Positions 25,107 through 34,283 of a stretch of DNA of 64,000 nt are shown here, one piece after another; positions within the stretch are counted from its first letter, which is position 1; every line of letters begins with the position of its first letter. The translations under genes were made by a program, and so were the position numbers. The notes below the pieces were generated by a model, which searched no databases, was not told the origin of the DNA, and saw nothing but the letters and a program-made list of their open reading frames with translations. The stretch covers positions 62,001-126,000 of the forward strand of contig JADZEM010000118.1 in the NCBI GenBank assembly GCA_020850535.1, written 5' to 3'. This DNA comes from Chloroflexota bacterium (GTDB taxonomy: Bacteria; Chloroflexota; UBA6077; JACCZL01).

Positions 25107-25302
25107 CAGGGCGATTGCATGTTCATTGGTGTCCCCGAAGCATCATGGAACGGGCGGTCGGGGACTGAAGTCCCCGCCTACAGTCACGCCGTCGGGCACG
25201 GCAGGCACTGGTGCGACTGGAGCGTCGCGCAGCGACTGCAGGATCGTAGGCGGGGCTTTCAAGCCCCGACGCGGCGGCACGACGACATCAACATGCAACC
25301 TG
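25107..25302. mobile_element. MITE-like element, copy 2 (internally shortened)
   Basis: This copy begins 10 bp after copy 1 in the same orientation. The left 70 bp are virtually identical to copy 1. The core lacks about 17 bp around GCGCGACGGCCGTCGG, and the right terminal repeat lacks TCGC, giving 196 bp. The near-identity of the left halves of copies 1 and 2 suggests a local tandem duplication or a recent second insertion. Confidence 0.85.
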
Positions 25303-25405
25303 CTCGTACTGTTGTGTGATACGGTGCGCTGGCACACTGCTTGACAGTACAGTCGTGGTGCCCCGCCAACGTCGGTGGATGACAGCCTCACCTGGAGATT
25401 GCGTG

Positions 25406-25645
25406 ATGCCGAACCGTGACTCCCGACACCCTCGTGCCTGGATGCGGGATCCGTTCCTGTTCGCGCTCGCGCTGATGTCGCTGGCGTTCATCACCGTCGT
25501 ACTGGCAATCGCCGGCCGCCTGTTCAACGATCCAGCCCTGATCGGGCTGGCGGTCGTCTCGACCTGTCCGGCCTTCTGGCTGTTCTACCAGCGGCAGCGC
25601 GTCGTCGAAGGACGCCACACGCCCGACCACTACCGCCGGCCCTGA
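25406..25645 (+). CDS. Small two-helix membrane protein
   Basis: Hypothetical protein of 79 aa. ATG 25406 follows CTGGAG; an adjacent in-frame GTG at 25403 is equivalent. It has a basic N-terminus (PNRDSRHPRAWMRD), a first transmembrane helix FLFALALMSLAFITVVLAIAG, a short loop, a second helix IGLAVVSTCPAFWLFY and a basic, His-rich tail. No known family is recognised. It lies alone between copy 2 of the mobile element and the convergent cyclase gene. Confidence 0.6.
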   Translation: MPNRDSRHPRAWMRDPFLFALALMSLAFITVVLAIAGRLFNDPALIGLAVVSTCPAFWLFYQRQRVVEGRHTPDHYRRP

Positions 25646-25676
25646 TCGACACGTACCGGCAGTCGGAGCACCGCTG

Positions 25677-27512
25677 TCAGCGCCGGTGGACGTCCTCGAC
25701 GCGCAGCCGGTACAGCCGCACGGGCTCGTCGATGCCCTTGAGCCGGGCGGTCGTCATCTCGGCGTGGACGCGCTCGCCAGCCAGCACGGCCTGGGCGTCC
25801 ACGCTTTCACAAACCTCAGCCGTCGCCGCGACCTCCCCACCCTGCGCCTCGTGCTCCACCCGCGAGGCGATGTTGACCGTCGTGCCGAAGTAGTCCAGCC
25901 GCTCATTGGCGGTGACGGCCACGCACGGACCCTGGTGGATGCCCACGCGCACCAGGGTGGACGGATCGGCCTCGCCGCGCAGGTCGAGCTGGCGGATAGC
26001 CCGCTGGATCGCCAGTCCGGCCGCCAGCGCGTCACCGCCGCTCGGGAAGGTGGCCATCACGGCGTCGCCAATCGTCTTGACGATGGCCCCGTTGTGACTC
26101 GCAATCGCCTCGCCCAGCAACGCGAACTGATCCTGCACGATCCTGAACGCCCGAGCCTGCCCGACGCGCTGGTAGAGCGCCGTCGAGCCGGTCAGGTCGG
26201 TGAACAGGAACGCCAGCCGCGAGACGCCAAGCTGCAGGCCCGGGGCCAGCACCTCCGACGAGAAGAGATCGCGGAACTCGGGCATCGTGCTGACGATGGC
26301 GGCCGTCGCCACGGTGTCCGGCCACTGCGAGTCCTCGACCACCAGTGCCGTCGGCACGTCGAGCGTGTTGACGGCCTCGAGCATCAGCTCGCCTGACGTG
26401 ACGGTCGCATGGCGCGGCGACAGGTCGTCCGAACTGACGGTGACCGCCACAGCGCCAGCGTCACCCTCGCCAGCCACCTGCAAGCTGGCTGCGCCCTTCG
26501 AGCCGCCCGCCCGCAGTCGGTACAGCCCCGGATCGAGCCGCGCCAGGACGGTCCGCCGTTCGCCGGGCTGGAGGGGCACCTGCGCCGCGATGTGGGGCGT
26601 CCGCATCGGGCCGCCCAGGCAGAACTCGCGGAGGGTCACCGAACGGATGGCCGGCGCTGGCGCGAACCTGACCTCCACCAACTGGTCGAACGAGGCATCG
26701 AAGACGATGTTGCAGGCCTCGCAGTGGGCCTCGGCGCGCAGATCTCTGAGGGTCCGCACGTCGCCCTTGCCAACCCGACAGCCAGGGCAGAGCACATCCC
26801 AGGTCATCGTCAGCAGGCCGGCCTCGGTCGCCCGGAGGAAGACGCCCAGGGCCGTCCGGCGGTCCTCGCCCCAGCGGTCGGCCAGCTCGAACGGGCGCAT
26901 CCGCTCGACCTCCTCATCGCGGGCCGAGGCGACGTGCTCGCAGAGCCGATCCACCAGCGCCTGTGGACAGCCGGCCTGCATCAACCGGCCGGCAACCTCC
27001 CAGACGCGATCTGGCGGGGCCGTCTTCGGCGCGAGCGTCGGGAACGGATCGCGGCCATGGCCCAAGAGATAGGCGTCGAACAGGCCGACTTGCTTCACGA
27101 TCTTCTCGACGTTCTGCTGACCGAACCCCGTCTTGAGGATCAACCGCCCGAGCAGGTTGCGGGGCGTGATCTCGGCAAACACCCGCACGTCGGTCCGATC
27201 GCCCTCGCGGACCATGTCCACGCCGCCCACGAACCGCTCGAACGGGCCGCCGTGGAAGTCGCGGAACGCCATCCAGCCGTACGGCTCGCGCCAGAGGAAC
27301 GGATGCTCGGTCCAGCGCGCCAGCGTGATCCCGAACATCCGGATCATCGCTTCGGCGCGCGACCCACCGGTCGGCAGTGGCGTCAGCTCGTACTCGATGG
27401 GCGGCAGGCCGATGGCCCGGTTCAGGGTGGGCGTGTCGCCGACCAGCGGCCACAGCGCCTCGGGCGTGGCCGCGAACTTCCCCCGACTCTCGAACCGCTG
27501 CGGACCACTCAT
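25677..27512 (-). CDS. Class III adenylate/guanylate cyclase with N-terminal sensory region
   Basis: Protein of 611 aa, apparently cytoplasmic. The C-terminal class III cyclase domain (from about residue 433) has the two metal aspartates in FLFTDLTGSTALY and KTIGDAVMATF, the Lys before GDA that helps choose the base, and FGTTVNIASRVEH with the transition-state Asn and Arg. The N-terminal half resembles a START/polyketide-cyclase-like domain (SRGKFAATPEALWPLVGDT), followed by a segment with CPGC and CEAC pairs that could form a zinc ribbon, as in DUF5939-type cyclases. It would make cAMP or cGMP; the Crp-type regulator at 20195 is a plausible receiver. No membrane segment or HAMP domain is seen. 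Confidence 0.9.
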   Translation of the reverse strand: MSGPQRFESRGKFAATPEALWPLVGDTPTLNRAIGLPPIEYELTPLPTGGSRAEAMIRMFGITLARWTEHPFLWREPYGWMAFRDFHGGPFERFVGGVDMVREGDRTDVRVFAEITPRNLLGRLILKTGFGQQNVEKIVKQVGLFDAYLLGHGRDPFPTLAPKTAPPDRVWEVAGRLMQAGCPQALVDRLCEHVASARDEEVERMRPFELADRWGEDRRTALGVFLRATEAGLLTMTWDVLCPGCRVGKGDVRTLRDLRAEAHCEACNIVFDASFDQLVEVRFAPAPAIRSVTLREFCLGGPMRTPHIAAQVPLQPGERRTVLARLDPGLYRLRAGGSKGAASLQVAGEGDAGAVAVTVSSDDLSPRHATVTSGELMLEAVNTLDVPTALVVEDSQWPDTVATAAIVSTMPEFRDLFSSEVLAPGLQLGVSRLAFLFTDLTGSTALYQRVGQARAFRIVQDQFALLGEAIASHNGAIVKTIGDAVMATFPSGGDALAAGLAIQRAIRQLDLRGEADPSTLVRVGIHQGPCVAVTANERLDYFGTTVNIASRVEHEAQGGEVAATAEVCESVDAQAVLAGERVHAEMTTARLKGIDEPVRLYRLRVEDVHRR

Positions 27513-27848
27513 CTCCGCCCCTCGATCTACTCACCCTGATGCTGGCACACCGCCACGACGCCCCGGACGGCAGGGTACTCCCTCCAGCATACGGCCAGAA
27601 GGAGCAGACGGATCAGGGTCGGCGAAACCAGACCGGCCCTCCGGCAGTTGCCGTGCTGGTACAGTACGCTCGCAAAGAGATGCAGCCAGGCGCGCACCAT
27701 CCGTGGCCCACGCACCAGCGTGTGTCGCGGGGGATCTCTCGGCGAGCCGGCGGGCGGCTCGCAATCCGTCGCCAGCGACGGGCGAACAACGGCAGGGGGC
27801 CACCGGGCCGCGAGCGGCCGCATGGCAGCCCACCGGGAGGACGAGCAG
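27513..27848. promoter_or_regulatory. Divergent intergenic region between cyclase and enolase-family genes
   Basis: This 336-bp gap has no convincing gene. An extended -10-like TGGTACAGT lies at 27657-27665 on the plus strand, 184 bp before the enolase-family start. The last 30 bp include GGGAGGACGAG as the ribosome-binding site for ATG 27849. No clear operator or RNA structure is seen. Confidence 0.35.
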
Positions 27849-29027
27849 ATGAAGATCACTGAGATGAAGCTGACGCCGATCGCGGTGCCGGATCCGCCGT
27901 TGCGGAACTCGTGGGGCATCCACGAGTCGGTCTACCTCCGCGTCATCATTCAGCTCAAAACCGACAGCGGTCTCGTCGGCCTGGGCGAAGCGCCCGGCGG
28001 TGGCGCGATGGCCGCGTCGCTGGAGTCGGTGCGCAGCCACATCATCGGCATGGACCCGTGGCAGCTTGAGCCGCTGCGGATCACGCTCCGCAACTCGCGG
28101 GTCTACTCGGCGCTCGAAGAGGCCCTGCTCGACATCCTCGGCAAGGCGACCAACCAGCCGGTGGCCAACCTGCTCGGCGGCATCGTGCGGAAGAAGGTGC
28201 CGTGGTCGGCGTACCTGTTCTACAAGGAGGCCGGCGACGACGAGTGGGGTGAGGTGCTCTCGCCCGAGTCGATGGTCGAGCTGGCCCAGAAGTGGGTCGA
28301 CCGCTGGGGCTTCCAGTGCATCAAGGTCAAGGGCGGCGTCCTCCCGCCCGACGAAGAAGTCGAGACCATGATCCAGCTACGGAAGCGCTTCGGCCCGTCG
28401 ATGCAGCTCCGCATCGATCCGAACGCCATCTGGTCGGTCGAGACCTCGCGGCGGGTGGCGTACAAGCTCAAGGACATCGACCTGGAGTACCTCGAAGACC
28501 CGACATCGGGCATCACCGGGATGTCGGAGGTCGCGAAGGCGACGCACACGCCGCTCAGCACCAACATGTGCGTCACGGCATTCGACCACATTCCGGAGGC
28601 GTTCCGGTGCGGCGCGATCTCGGTCATCCTGGCGGACCACCACATCTGGGACGGCCTGACCGGCTGCGTCAAGATGGCTCGCTTCTGCCAGACGCTCGGG
28701 TGGGGCGTGGGACAGCACTCGAACAGCCACCTCGGTATCACGATGGCCGCGATGATCCACCTGGGCGCCGCGGTCCCGAACATGCTGTACGCGAGTGACA
28801 CGCACTATCCCTGGAACCCGGACGACATCATCAAGGGACCGATGTTCGAGATCAAGGACGGCTACCTTGAGGTGCCGACTGGCCCGGGCCTCGGGGTGGA
28901 GCTTGACGAGGACAAGCTGGCCAAGTACGCCGAGGCGTACCAGCAGCGGCGCAGCCTGGCCCGCGATGACGTATCGGCAATGCGCGAGCGATACGCAGAT
29001 TGGGTACCGCTGAAGCCGCGCTGGTAA
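27849..29027 (+). CDS. Enolase superfamily dehydratase (glucarate dehydratase-like)
   Basis: Metal-dependent acid-sugar dehydratase of 392 aa. Catalytic KxK at Lys159/Lys161 (CIKVKGG), metal ligands Asp190 (RIDPNAIW) and Glu216 (YLEDPTSG), Asn239 (STNMCVT), Asp263 (LADHHIW) and the catalytic His290 (GQHSNSHLG). Use of Asn as the third ligand and the H-N-S-H pattern are those of the glucarate dehydratase subgroup, rather than mandelate racemase or muconate cycloisomerase. The reaction would be Mg-dependent dehydration of an aldarate to a 2-keto-3-deoxy acid. It is slightly shorter than E. coli GudD. The nearest genes do not complete a pathway. Confidence 0.88.
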   Translation: MKITEMKLTPIAVPDPPLRNSWGIHESVYLRVIIQLKTDSGLVGLGEAPGGGAMAASLESVRSHIIGMDPWQLEPLRITLRNSRVYSALEEALLDILGKATNQPVANLLGGIVRKKVPWSAYLFYKEAGDDEWGEVLSPESMVELAQKWVDRWGFQCIKVKGGVLPPDEEVETMIQLRKRFGPSMQLRIDPNAIWSVETSRRVAYKLKDIDLEYLEDPTSGITGMSEVAKATHTPLSTNMCVTAFDHIPEAFRCGAISVILADHHIWDGLTGCVKMARFCQTLGWGVGQHSNSHLGITMAAMIHLGAAVPNMLYASDTHYPWNPDDIIKGPMFEIKDGYLEVPTGPGLGVELDEDKLAKYAEAYQQRRSLARDDVSAMRERYADWVPLKPRW

Positions 29028-29056
29028 GCGCCACACTCGAAGTCGAGCCAAGGTGG

Positions 29057-29062
29057 TATACT
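29057..29062 (+). promoter_or_regulatory. Extended -10-like element upstream of bactofilin
   Basis: TGGTATACT carries both the TGN extension and the TATACT hexamer, 52 bp before the bactofilin start and 29 bp after the preceding stop codon. This is one of the better promoter candidates of the window. Confidence 0.5.
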
Positions 29063-29114
29063 GGCCCGCCAGCACTGCGCGGCCGTTGCCACCCAGGCTC
29101 GCGCCGGAGGAAGC

Positions 29115-29738
29115 ATGGGAAGCATGTTCGGCAAGAAGTCTGAAGAATCCGAGTGGACTCGCTTCTCGCGGGCGCTCGGTGGCGCACCGGCTGCGCCAGA
29201 TGCCGCGCCGGCCGATGGCCCGGCCGAGCCAGAGACGATGGTGCAGATCCCGCCGACCGCGCCAGAGGTGTATCAGCCGCCGGTCGCGCAGGCACCGCCT
29301 GCACCGACGATCCAGCAGGCGCCGTCGCCCGACCCGGAGCCGGCCGCTCCTGCCTACACGCCGCCGCCTGCGCCGATCAACGCCCCGCTGAGCCGCATGC
29401 CGGACCTCGAACGTGGCGAGACGGTCATCGGCGAGGGCGCCAGCGTCGAGGGCGCGGTCCGCTCCGACCGCTCCATCCGCATCCGTGGCAACGTTCAGGG
29501 TGAGGTCGAGAGCAAGCAGCGCGTCACCGTCGAAGAGTCGGCGCAGGTGCAGGCGCGAATCTCAGGCGAGCACGTGACGGTCCTGGGCGAAGTCAACGGG
29601 GCCATCGACTGCACGGGCCGCCTGGAGATCGCTTCGAGCGGCAAGGTGACCGGCGAGGTGACTGCTGGCACCCTGGTGATTCAGGAAGGCGCGTTCTTCG
29701 AGGGCCAGTTGAAAATGACCGGTCCGCAGCGCGACTAG
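29115..29738 (+). CDS. Bactofilin (polymer-forming cytoskeletal protein)
   Basis: Cytoskeletal protein of 207 aa. The N-terminal 90 residues are Pro/Ala-rich and disordered; the bactofilin beta-helix begins near TVIGEGASVEGAVRSDRSIRIRGN and continues with the typical six-residue rungs (GEVESKQRVTVEESAQVQARISGEHVTVLGEVNGAIDCTGRLEIASSGKVTGEV) to the end. Bactofilins polymerise without nucleotide and organise cell-wall enzymes, polarity or chromosome segregation. ATG 29115 follows CGGAGGAAGC. It is monocistronic and followed by copy 3 of the 217-bp element. Confidence 0.94.
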   Translation: MGSMFGKKSEESEWTRFSRALGGAPAAPDAAPADGPAEPETMVQIPPTAPEVYQPPVAQAPPAPTIQQAPSPDPEPAAPAYTPPPAPINAPLSRMPDLERGETVIGEGASVEGAVRSDRSIRIRGNVQGEVESKQRVTVEESAQVQARISGEHVTVLGEVNGAIDCTGRLEIASSGKVTGEVTAGTLVIQEGAFFEGQLKMTGPQRD

Positions 29739-29776
29739 CCCGCACGGGCGGCGCGGGCGCTCGTCCCGCTGCTGCC

Positions 29777-29993
29777 CAGGGCGATTGCCTGTTCATTGGT
29801 GTCCCCGAAGCATCAGGGAACGGGCGGTCGGGGACTGAAGTCCCCGCCTACACGCATGCAGTCGCTGCGCGACGCTCCAGCCGCACCAGTGCCTGCCGTT
29901 CCCGACGGCCGTCGCGCAGCGACTGCAGGATGGTAGGCGGGGCTTTCAAGCCCCGACGCGGCGGCACGACGACATCAACATGCAATCGCCCTG
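29777..29993. mobile_element. 217-bp MITE-like element, copy 3, with 10-bp target duplication and inverted core
   Basis: Left terminal repeat CAGGGCGATTGCCTGTT and right terminal repeat AACATGCAATCGCCCTG. The element is flanked by perfect 10-bp direct repeats CGCTGCTGCC at 29767-29776 and 29994-30003, the mark of a transposition event. Its arms are in the same orientation as copies 1 and 2, but the central part of about 80 bp is reversed relative to them. It carries no gene. It lies directly upstream of the promoter of the small membrane protein gene at 30071. Confidence 0.92.
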
Positions 29994-30035
29994 CGCTGCT
30001 GCCGCCAACGGTGGCGTGAGCACGCCGCCGCCGCC

Positions 30036-30041
30036 TACAAT
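30036..30041 (+). promoter_or_regulatory. -10-like element (TACAAT) of the 33-aa protein gene
   Basis: TACAAT in CCTACAATCGG lies 29 bp upstream of the GTG start at 30071 and 33 bp beyond the 3' target duplication of the mobile element. No clear -35 is visible; it would fall next to the element's flank. Confidence 0.45.
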
Positions 30042-30070
30042 CGGCGCAGATCCCTGAGGAGTGTGTCAGC

Positions 30071-30172
30071 GTGGTCGTCAGTGAGGGCATGGAGCTGATC
30101 ATCGTCCTGCTCGTCATCCTGGCGAACCTCGGCATCCTGGTTGGTCTCCAGAAGTGGTCTGGTCTGACCTGA
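30071..30172 (+). CDS. 33-aa single-helix membrane protein (unannotated small gene)
   Basis: GTG 30071 opens a 33-codon frame: MVVSEGMELIIVLLVILAN, then LGILVGLQKWSGLT and TGA 30170-30172. GAGGAG (30056-30061) lies 9 bp before the start; an internal ATG at 30089 would give 27 aa without a good site. The sequence is one transmembrane helix of about 20 residues with a short acidic N-terminus and a Lys-Trp at the membrane edge. It has its own -10-like TACAAT and is followed 25 bp later by a hairpin terminator, so it is a free-standing gene. No family is recognised. Confidence 0.65.
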   Translation: MVVSEGMELIIVLLVILANLGILVGLQKWSGLT

Positions 30173-30197
30173 TCGTCGTGGTCCCGAGATGATGGAG

Positions 30198-30221
30198 AAG
30201 GCCCGCCAGTTGGCGGGCCTT
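30198..30221 (+). terminator. Hairpin terminator after the small membrane protein gene
   Basis: AAGGCCCGCC (30198-30207) pairs perfectly with GGCGGGCCTT (30212-30221) around AGTT, followed by CGCCGTTG. The TT at the end of the stem and weak T content afterwards make it a moderate terminator. It may also serve the convergent lipoprotein gene, whose transcript would read AAGG...CCTTCTCC. Confidence 0.6.
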
Positions 30222-30271
30222 CGCCGTTGCTGGTGAGAACCAACCCGCCAAGGCGATGTCCGCCGACGCGG

Positions 30272-30751
30272 CTACTCGTCGTAGATCACGCCCGCGCAGT
30301 TCTCGTCGGCCGGTTGCGGGCCGCGCACCCGGCGCGGCTCGTCTGAGACCGGCCCGATAGCGTCGCCGTCTATCCAGAACTGCCCCCGCCCGAACGGGTT
30401 CACCACGAACAGGCGCGGCCCCTCCTGGGGCAACAGCACCTGAAAGACGCAGAACTGGTCGGAGGTCACGCCGAAGGCGACCACGCCCGGCTGCCCCGAT
30501 TGGCCGCTCCACATCTCCGTCTGGCGATGGTTCTTGACCCAGTACGGGCGGAACGGCTCCGGGGTCTCGGTCGGCTCGACCACCACCGGCGTCGGCGTGG
30601 GCGGGATATCCGAGACGCGCGTGGGCGTGGTCCGGAACGGGTTTGGCGGCAGCCCGGGCACGATCTCGCAGCCGGCCAGCACGCTCAGCAGCAACACGGC
30701 GAGCGCCGAAGAGACCGCGCCACGCTTCAAGGAATCACTCGTCCAGACCAC
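30272..30751 (-). CDS. Hypothetical lipoprotein
   Basis: Protein of 159 aa exported and probably lipidated: basic start, hydrophobic ALAVLLLSVLAGC (lipobox LAGC, Cys about 28), then a Thr/Pro-rich stalk (PPTPTPVVVEPTETPEP) and a small globular domain of about 90 residues with two cysteines (DQFCVFQVLL, DENCAGVIYDE) that could form a disulfide. The fold is not recognised. It starts with GTG 30751, 6 bp after a TACAAT hexamer and with no ribosome-binding site, so it may be translated from a leaderless mRNA. Confidence 0.75.
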   Translation of the reverse strand: MVWTSDSLKRGAVSSALAVLLLSVLAGCEIVPGLPPNPFRTTPTRVSDIPPTPTPVVVEPTETPEPFRPYWVKNHRQTEMWSGQSGQPGVVAFGVTSDQFCVFQVLLPQEGPRLFVVNPFGRGQFWIDGDAIGPVSDEPRRVRGPQPADENCAGVIYDE

Positions 30752-30757
30752 GCGCGG

Positions 30758-30763
30758 ATTGTA
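30758..30763 (-). promoter_or_regulatory. -10-like TACAAT, probably leaderless start of the lipoprotein gene
   Basis: On the minus strand TACAAT is followed by CCGCGC and then the GTG start. A transcript beginning 6-7 nt after the hexamer would start at or next to the GTG. Confidence 0.45.
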
Positions 30764-30833
30764 CTGACCGGCCCATCTCGCGCGGCGGGCAGGCCGCGGC
30801 TACAAGCCCGACCGACAACCGGGCATGTTGAAG

Positions 30834-30864
30834 GTGATCGGCCGCGCACATCGCGGCCGATCAC
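30834..30864. repeat. Perfect 13-bp hairpin at the end of the transposase relic
   Basis: GTGATCGGCCGCG (30834-30846) and its complement (30852-30864) flank CACAT. It lies at the 3' end of the minus-strand transposase remnant and could be its terminator or a subterminal repeat of the lost insertion sequence. Confidence 0.7.
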
Positions 30865-31344
30865 GTGAGGTGATGCGGATGACTGCGCCGTGGTCCGGTG
30901 CGCCACTGAGCCGTTCGGGGTCGAGTTGGCGACTGAGGAACAGCACGAACAGCCCCAGGAGCGCGGCAAGCAGGTCGGCAACCATCGAGTCGGGGCTGGC
31001 GGACGACGGCGAGCGTGTCCGAGAAGGTCGGGGCGGACTTGGCGTACCAGGCGGCCTGACGGACCGGGAGGGGCTGGCCGTCGAGGCGCGCCTGGGCGAA
31101 GAGGGCGACCAGCGAGAAGAGCCCGAGCGGGGCCGGGGTGGTGCGGAGGATCGCGCGGTCCGACCATTGGCGCTGGGTCTCGACGCGAGATGAGCGCGGG
31201 CTTCTTGGAAGGTGACTTCGAGCGGCTGGCCCGGCGTCAGTATCGCCCCGACCACCAACACCTGACCCAGTCCCATACACGCTCGCTGAACACCTCCTCA
31301 ACCACCCGCGGCTCGCGTACAACCTCTCTCGGCAGGGCTTCCAT
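30860..31344 (-). pseudogene. Internally deleted, frameshifted DDE transposase relic
   Basis: On the minus strand ATG 31344 begins MEALPREVVREPRVVEEVF, then SERVWDW, resembling the N-terminus of IS701/IS4-like transposases. After a frameshift the frame gives QVLVVGAILTPG and jumps straight to QPLEVTFQEARAHL, a motif normally more than 300 residues further on. After another single-base frameshift come VETQRQWSDRAILRTTPA, then PLGLFSLVALFA and AAWYAKSAPTFSDTLAVVR. The whole catalytic middle, with its Asp residues, is gone. None of the short open frames in this region is otherwise protein-like. It is a dead copy, with no intact transposase of the same type in the window; the family name is from memory. 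Confidence 0.8.
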
Positions 31345-31464
31345 GGCTCACCCTTTCTGGCAAGTGGCGTGTGAGTCCAAGGTACCCTGCCATTCTTATT
31401 CCGTCTTTCAAATGGACAAAGCCGAGTTCAGAGCGGTAGATCGCTGACGCGCGGTCCGCCAGGC

Positions 31465-32280
31465 CTACCCGTCCAGCTCACCCTTCAGGAAGGCGATGAC
31501 CCGCTCAAAGGCGCGCGCGTCTTCCTGCAAGAAGGCGTGCCCGCCCTCGAACAGCTCCAACCGGGCGTTCGGGAGCTGCCGCAGCAACGCCTCCTGATTG
31601 GAGATCGGCGCGATGCCGTCGTACTTGCCGCCGCAGATGAACGTCTTCGCCGTGACGCCTGCGAGCCGCTCGAATGTGTCCAGGCCCTTGCGGGCCATGA
31701 GCTGGCGACGGTAGCCATCGGCGCGGCCGGGCTCGTCGGCTCCGACGCTTGCGCCGGCAAGGCCCTGCTCGACCAGTGTGGCGTACTCGTCGGGGTTGGC
31801 GGCTCGCCAGGCGGCGTCGCGGCGGGTATCTGCCAGGGCCAACTGCCGCTCGACGCGCTCCCGCGGCGTGTCGTTCAGGTGTTTGTGGAGTGGGTACGAT
31901 GCCCCACCGGCACCGCCGGTGCTGGTGCAGGCCAGGACGAGGCGGTCCACCCGCTCGGGATAGCGAATCGCCATCTCCTGGGCCACCATGCCGCCAAACG
32001 ACACGCCCATCACGTGGCAGCGATCCCAGCCCGCCGCGTCCAGCAGGGCAGCGGCGTCGGTGCCGTAGTCCGCCATGGTGTAGTCAGCCTCGGGCTTCGA
32101 CGTCTGGCCGAGGCCGCGCTGGTCGAAGGTCAGGATCTCGAACTCCGCGGCGACTGGCCGCTCAAAGATGCTCGGCTTGCGGCGAAGGTCGCCGCCGGTC
32201 CCGCTGATGTAGAGCAGGCGTGGGCCGCTGCCGGCCTGCTCGTAGTACATGGTGAGATCGCGAACCTGGATGAACGGCAT
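31465..32280 (-). CDS. Alpha/beta hydrolase
   Basis: Cytoplasmic alpha/beta hydrolase of 271 aa. The catalytic triad is visible as Ser94 in the nucleophile elbow GVSFGG, Asp221 in GGKYDGIAP and His248 in EGGHAFL; the oxyanion region is ISGTGGDLR and LTFDQRGLGQTSKP precedes helix B. It resembles 3-oxoadipate enol-lactonase and related carboxylester or C-C hydrolases, but the lid is not specific. ATG 32280 is preceded by GGGAGGGGTG. It is encoded alone, between the transposase relic and the trehalose operon. Confidence 0.92.
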   Translation of the reverse strand: MPFIQVRDLTMYYEQAGSGPRLLYISGTGGDLRRKPSIFERPVAAEFEILTFDQRGLGQTSKPEADYTMADYGTDAAALLDAAGWDRCHVMGVSFGGMVAQEMAIRYPERVDRLVLACTSTGGAGGASYPLHKHLNDTPRERVERQLALADTRRDAAWRAANPDEYATLVEQGLAGASVGADEPGRADGYRRQLMARKGLDTFERLAGVTAKTFICGGKYDGIAPISNQEALLRQLPNARLELFEGGHAFLQEDARAFERVIAFLKGELDG

Positions 32281-32383
32281 GTCACCCCTCCCGTGCCGAG
32301 GTCGGCAGTGGGCAAGCGTAGGCCGCGAAGCAGGGGGCCGGCAAGCGGGCGTCCTGGGAGCGCGGATGTCCGCGCCCCAGACG

Positions 32384-34213
<1,830 letters not shown>

Positions 34214-34283
34214 GCCGACCACCCGGGCTGGCGCCCCCCGCTCCGACTTCGAGATGGGCGAAGGGGGGGTGAGGTCAGGGCGC

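Noticed and set aside
24880-25302. CRISPR array from the repeated blocks
   Set aside because: There are only two adjacent copies of about 200 bp each with terminal inverted repeats; the unit length, internal palindromes and distant copies 3 and 4 fit a mobile element, not short repeats with unique spacers.
24870-25312. Target site duplications for element copies 1 and 2
   Set aside because: The 10 bp on either side of each copy do not match; the right end of copy 1 is mutated and that of copy 2 has a deletion, so the flanks may have been rearranged.
30800-31322. Protein genes in several overlapping frames in the 30.8-31.3 kb region
   Set aside because: Each open frame contains only part of a transposase-like sequence, and the homology passes from frame to frame, so this is one broken gene.
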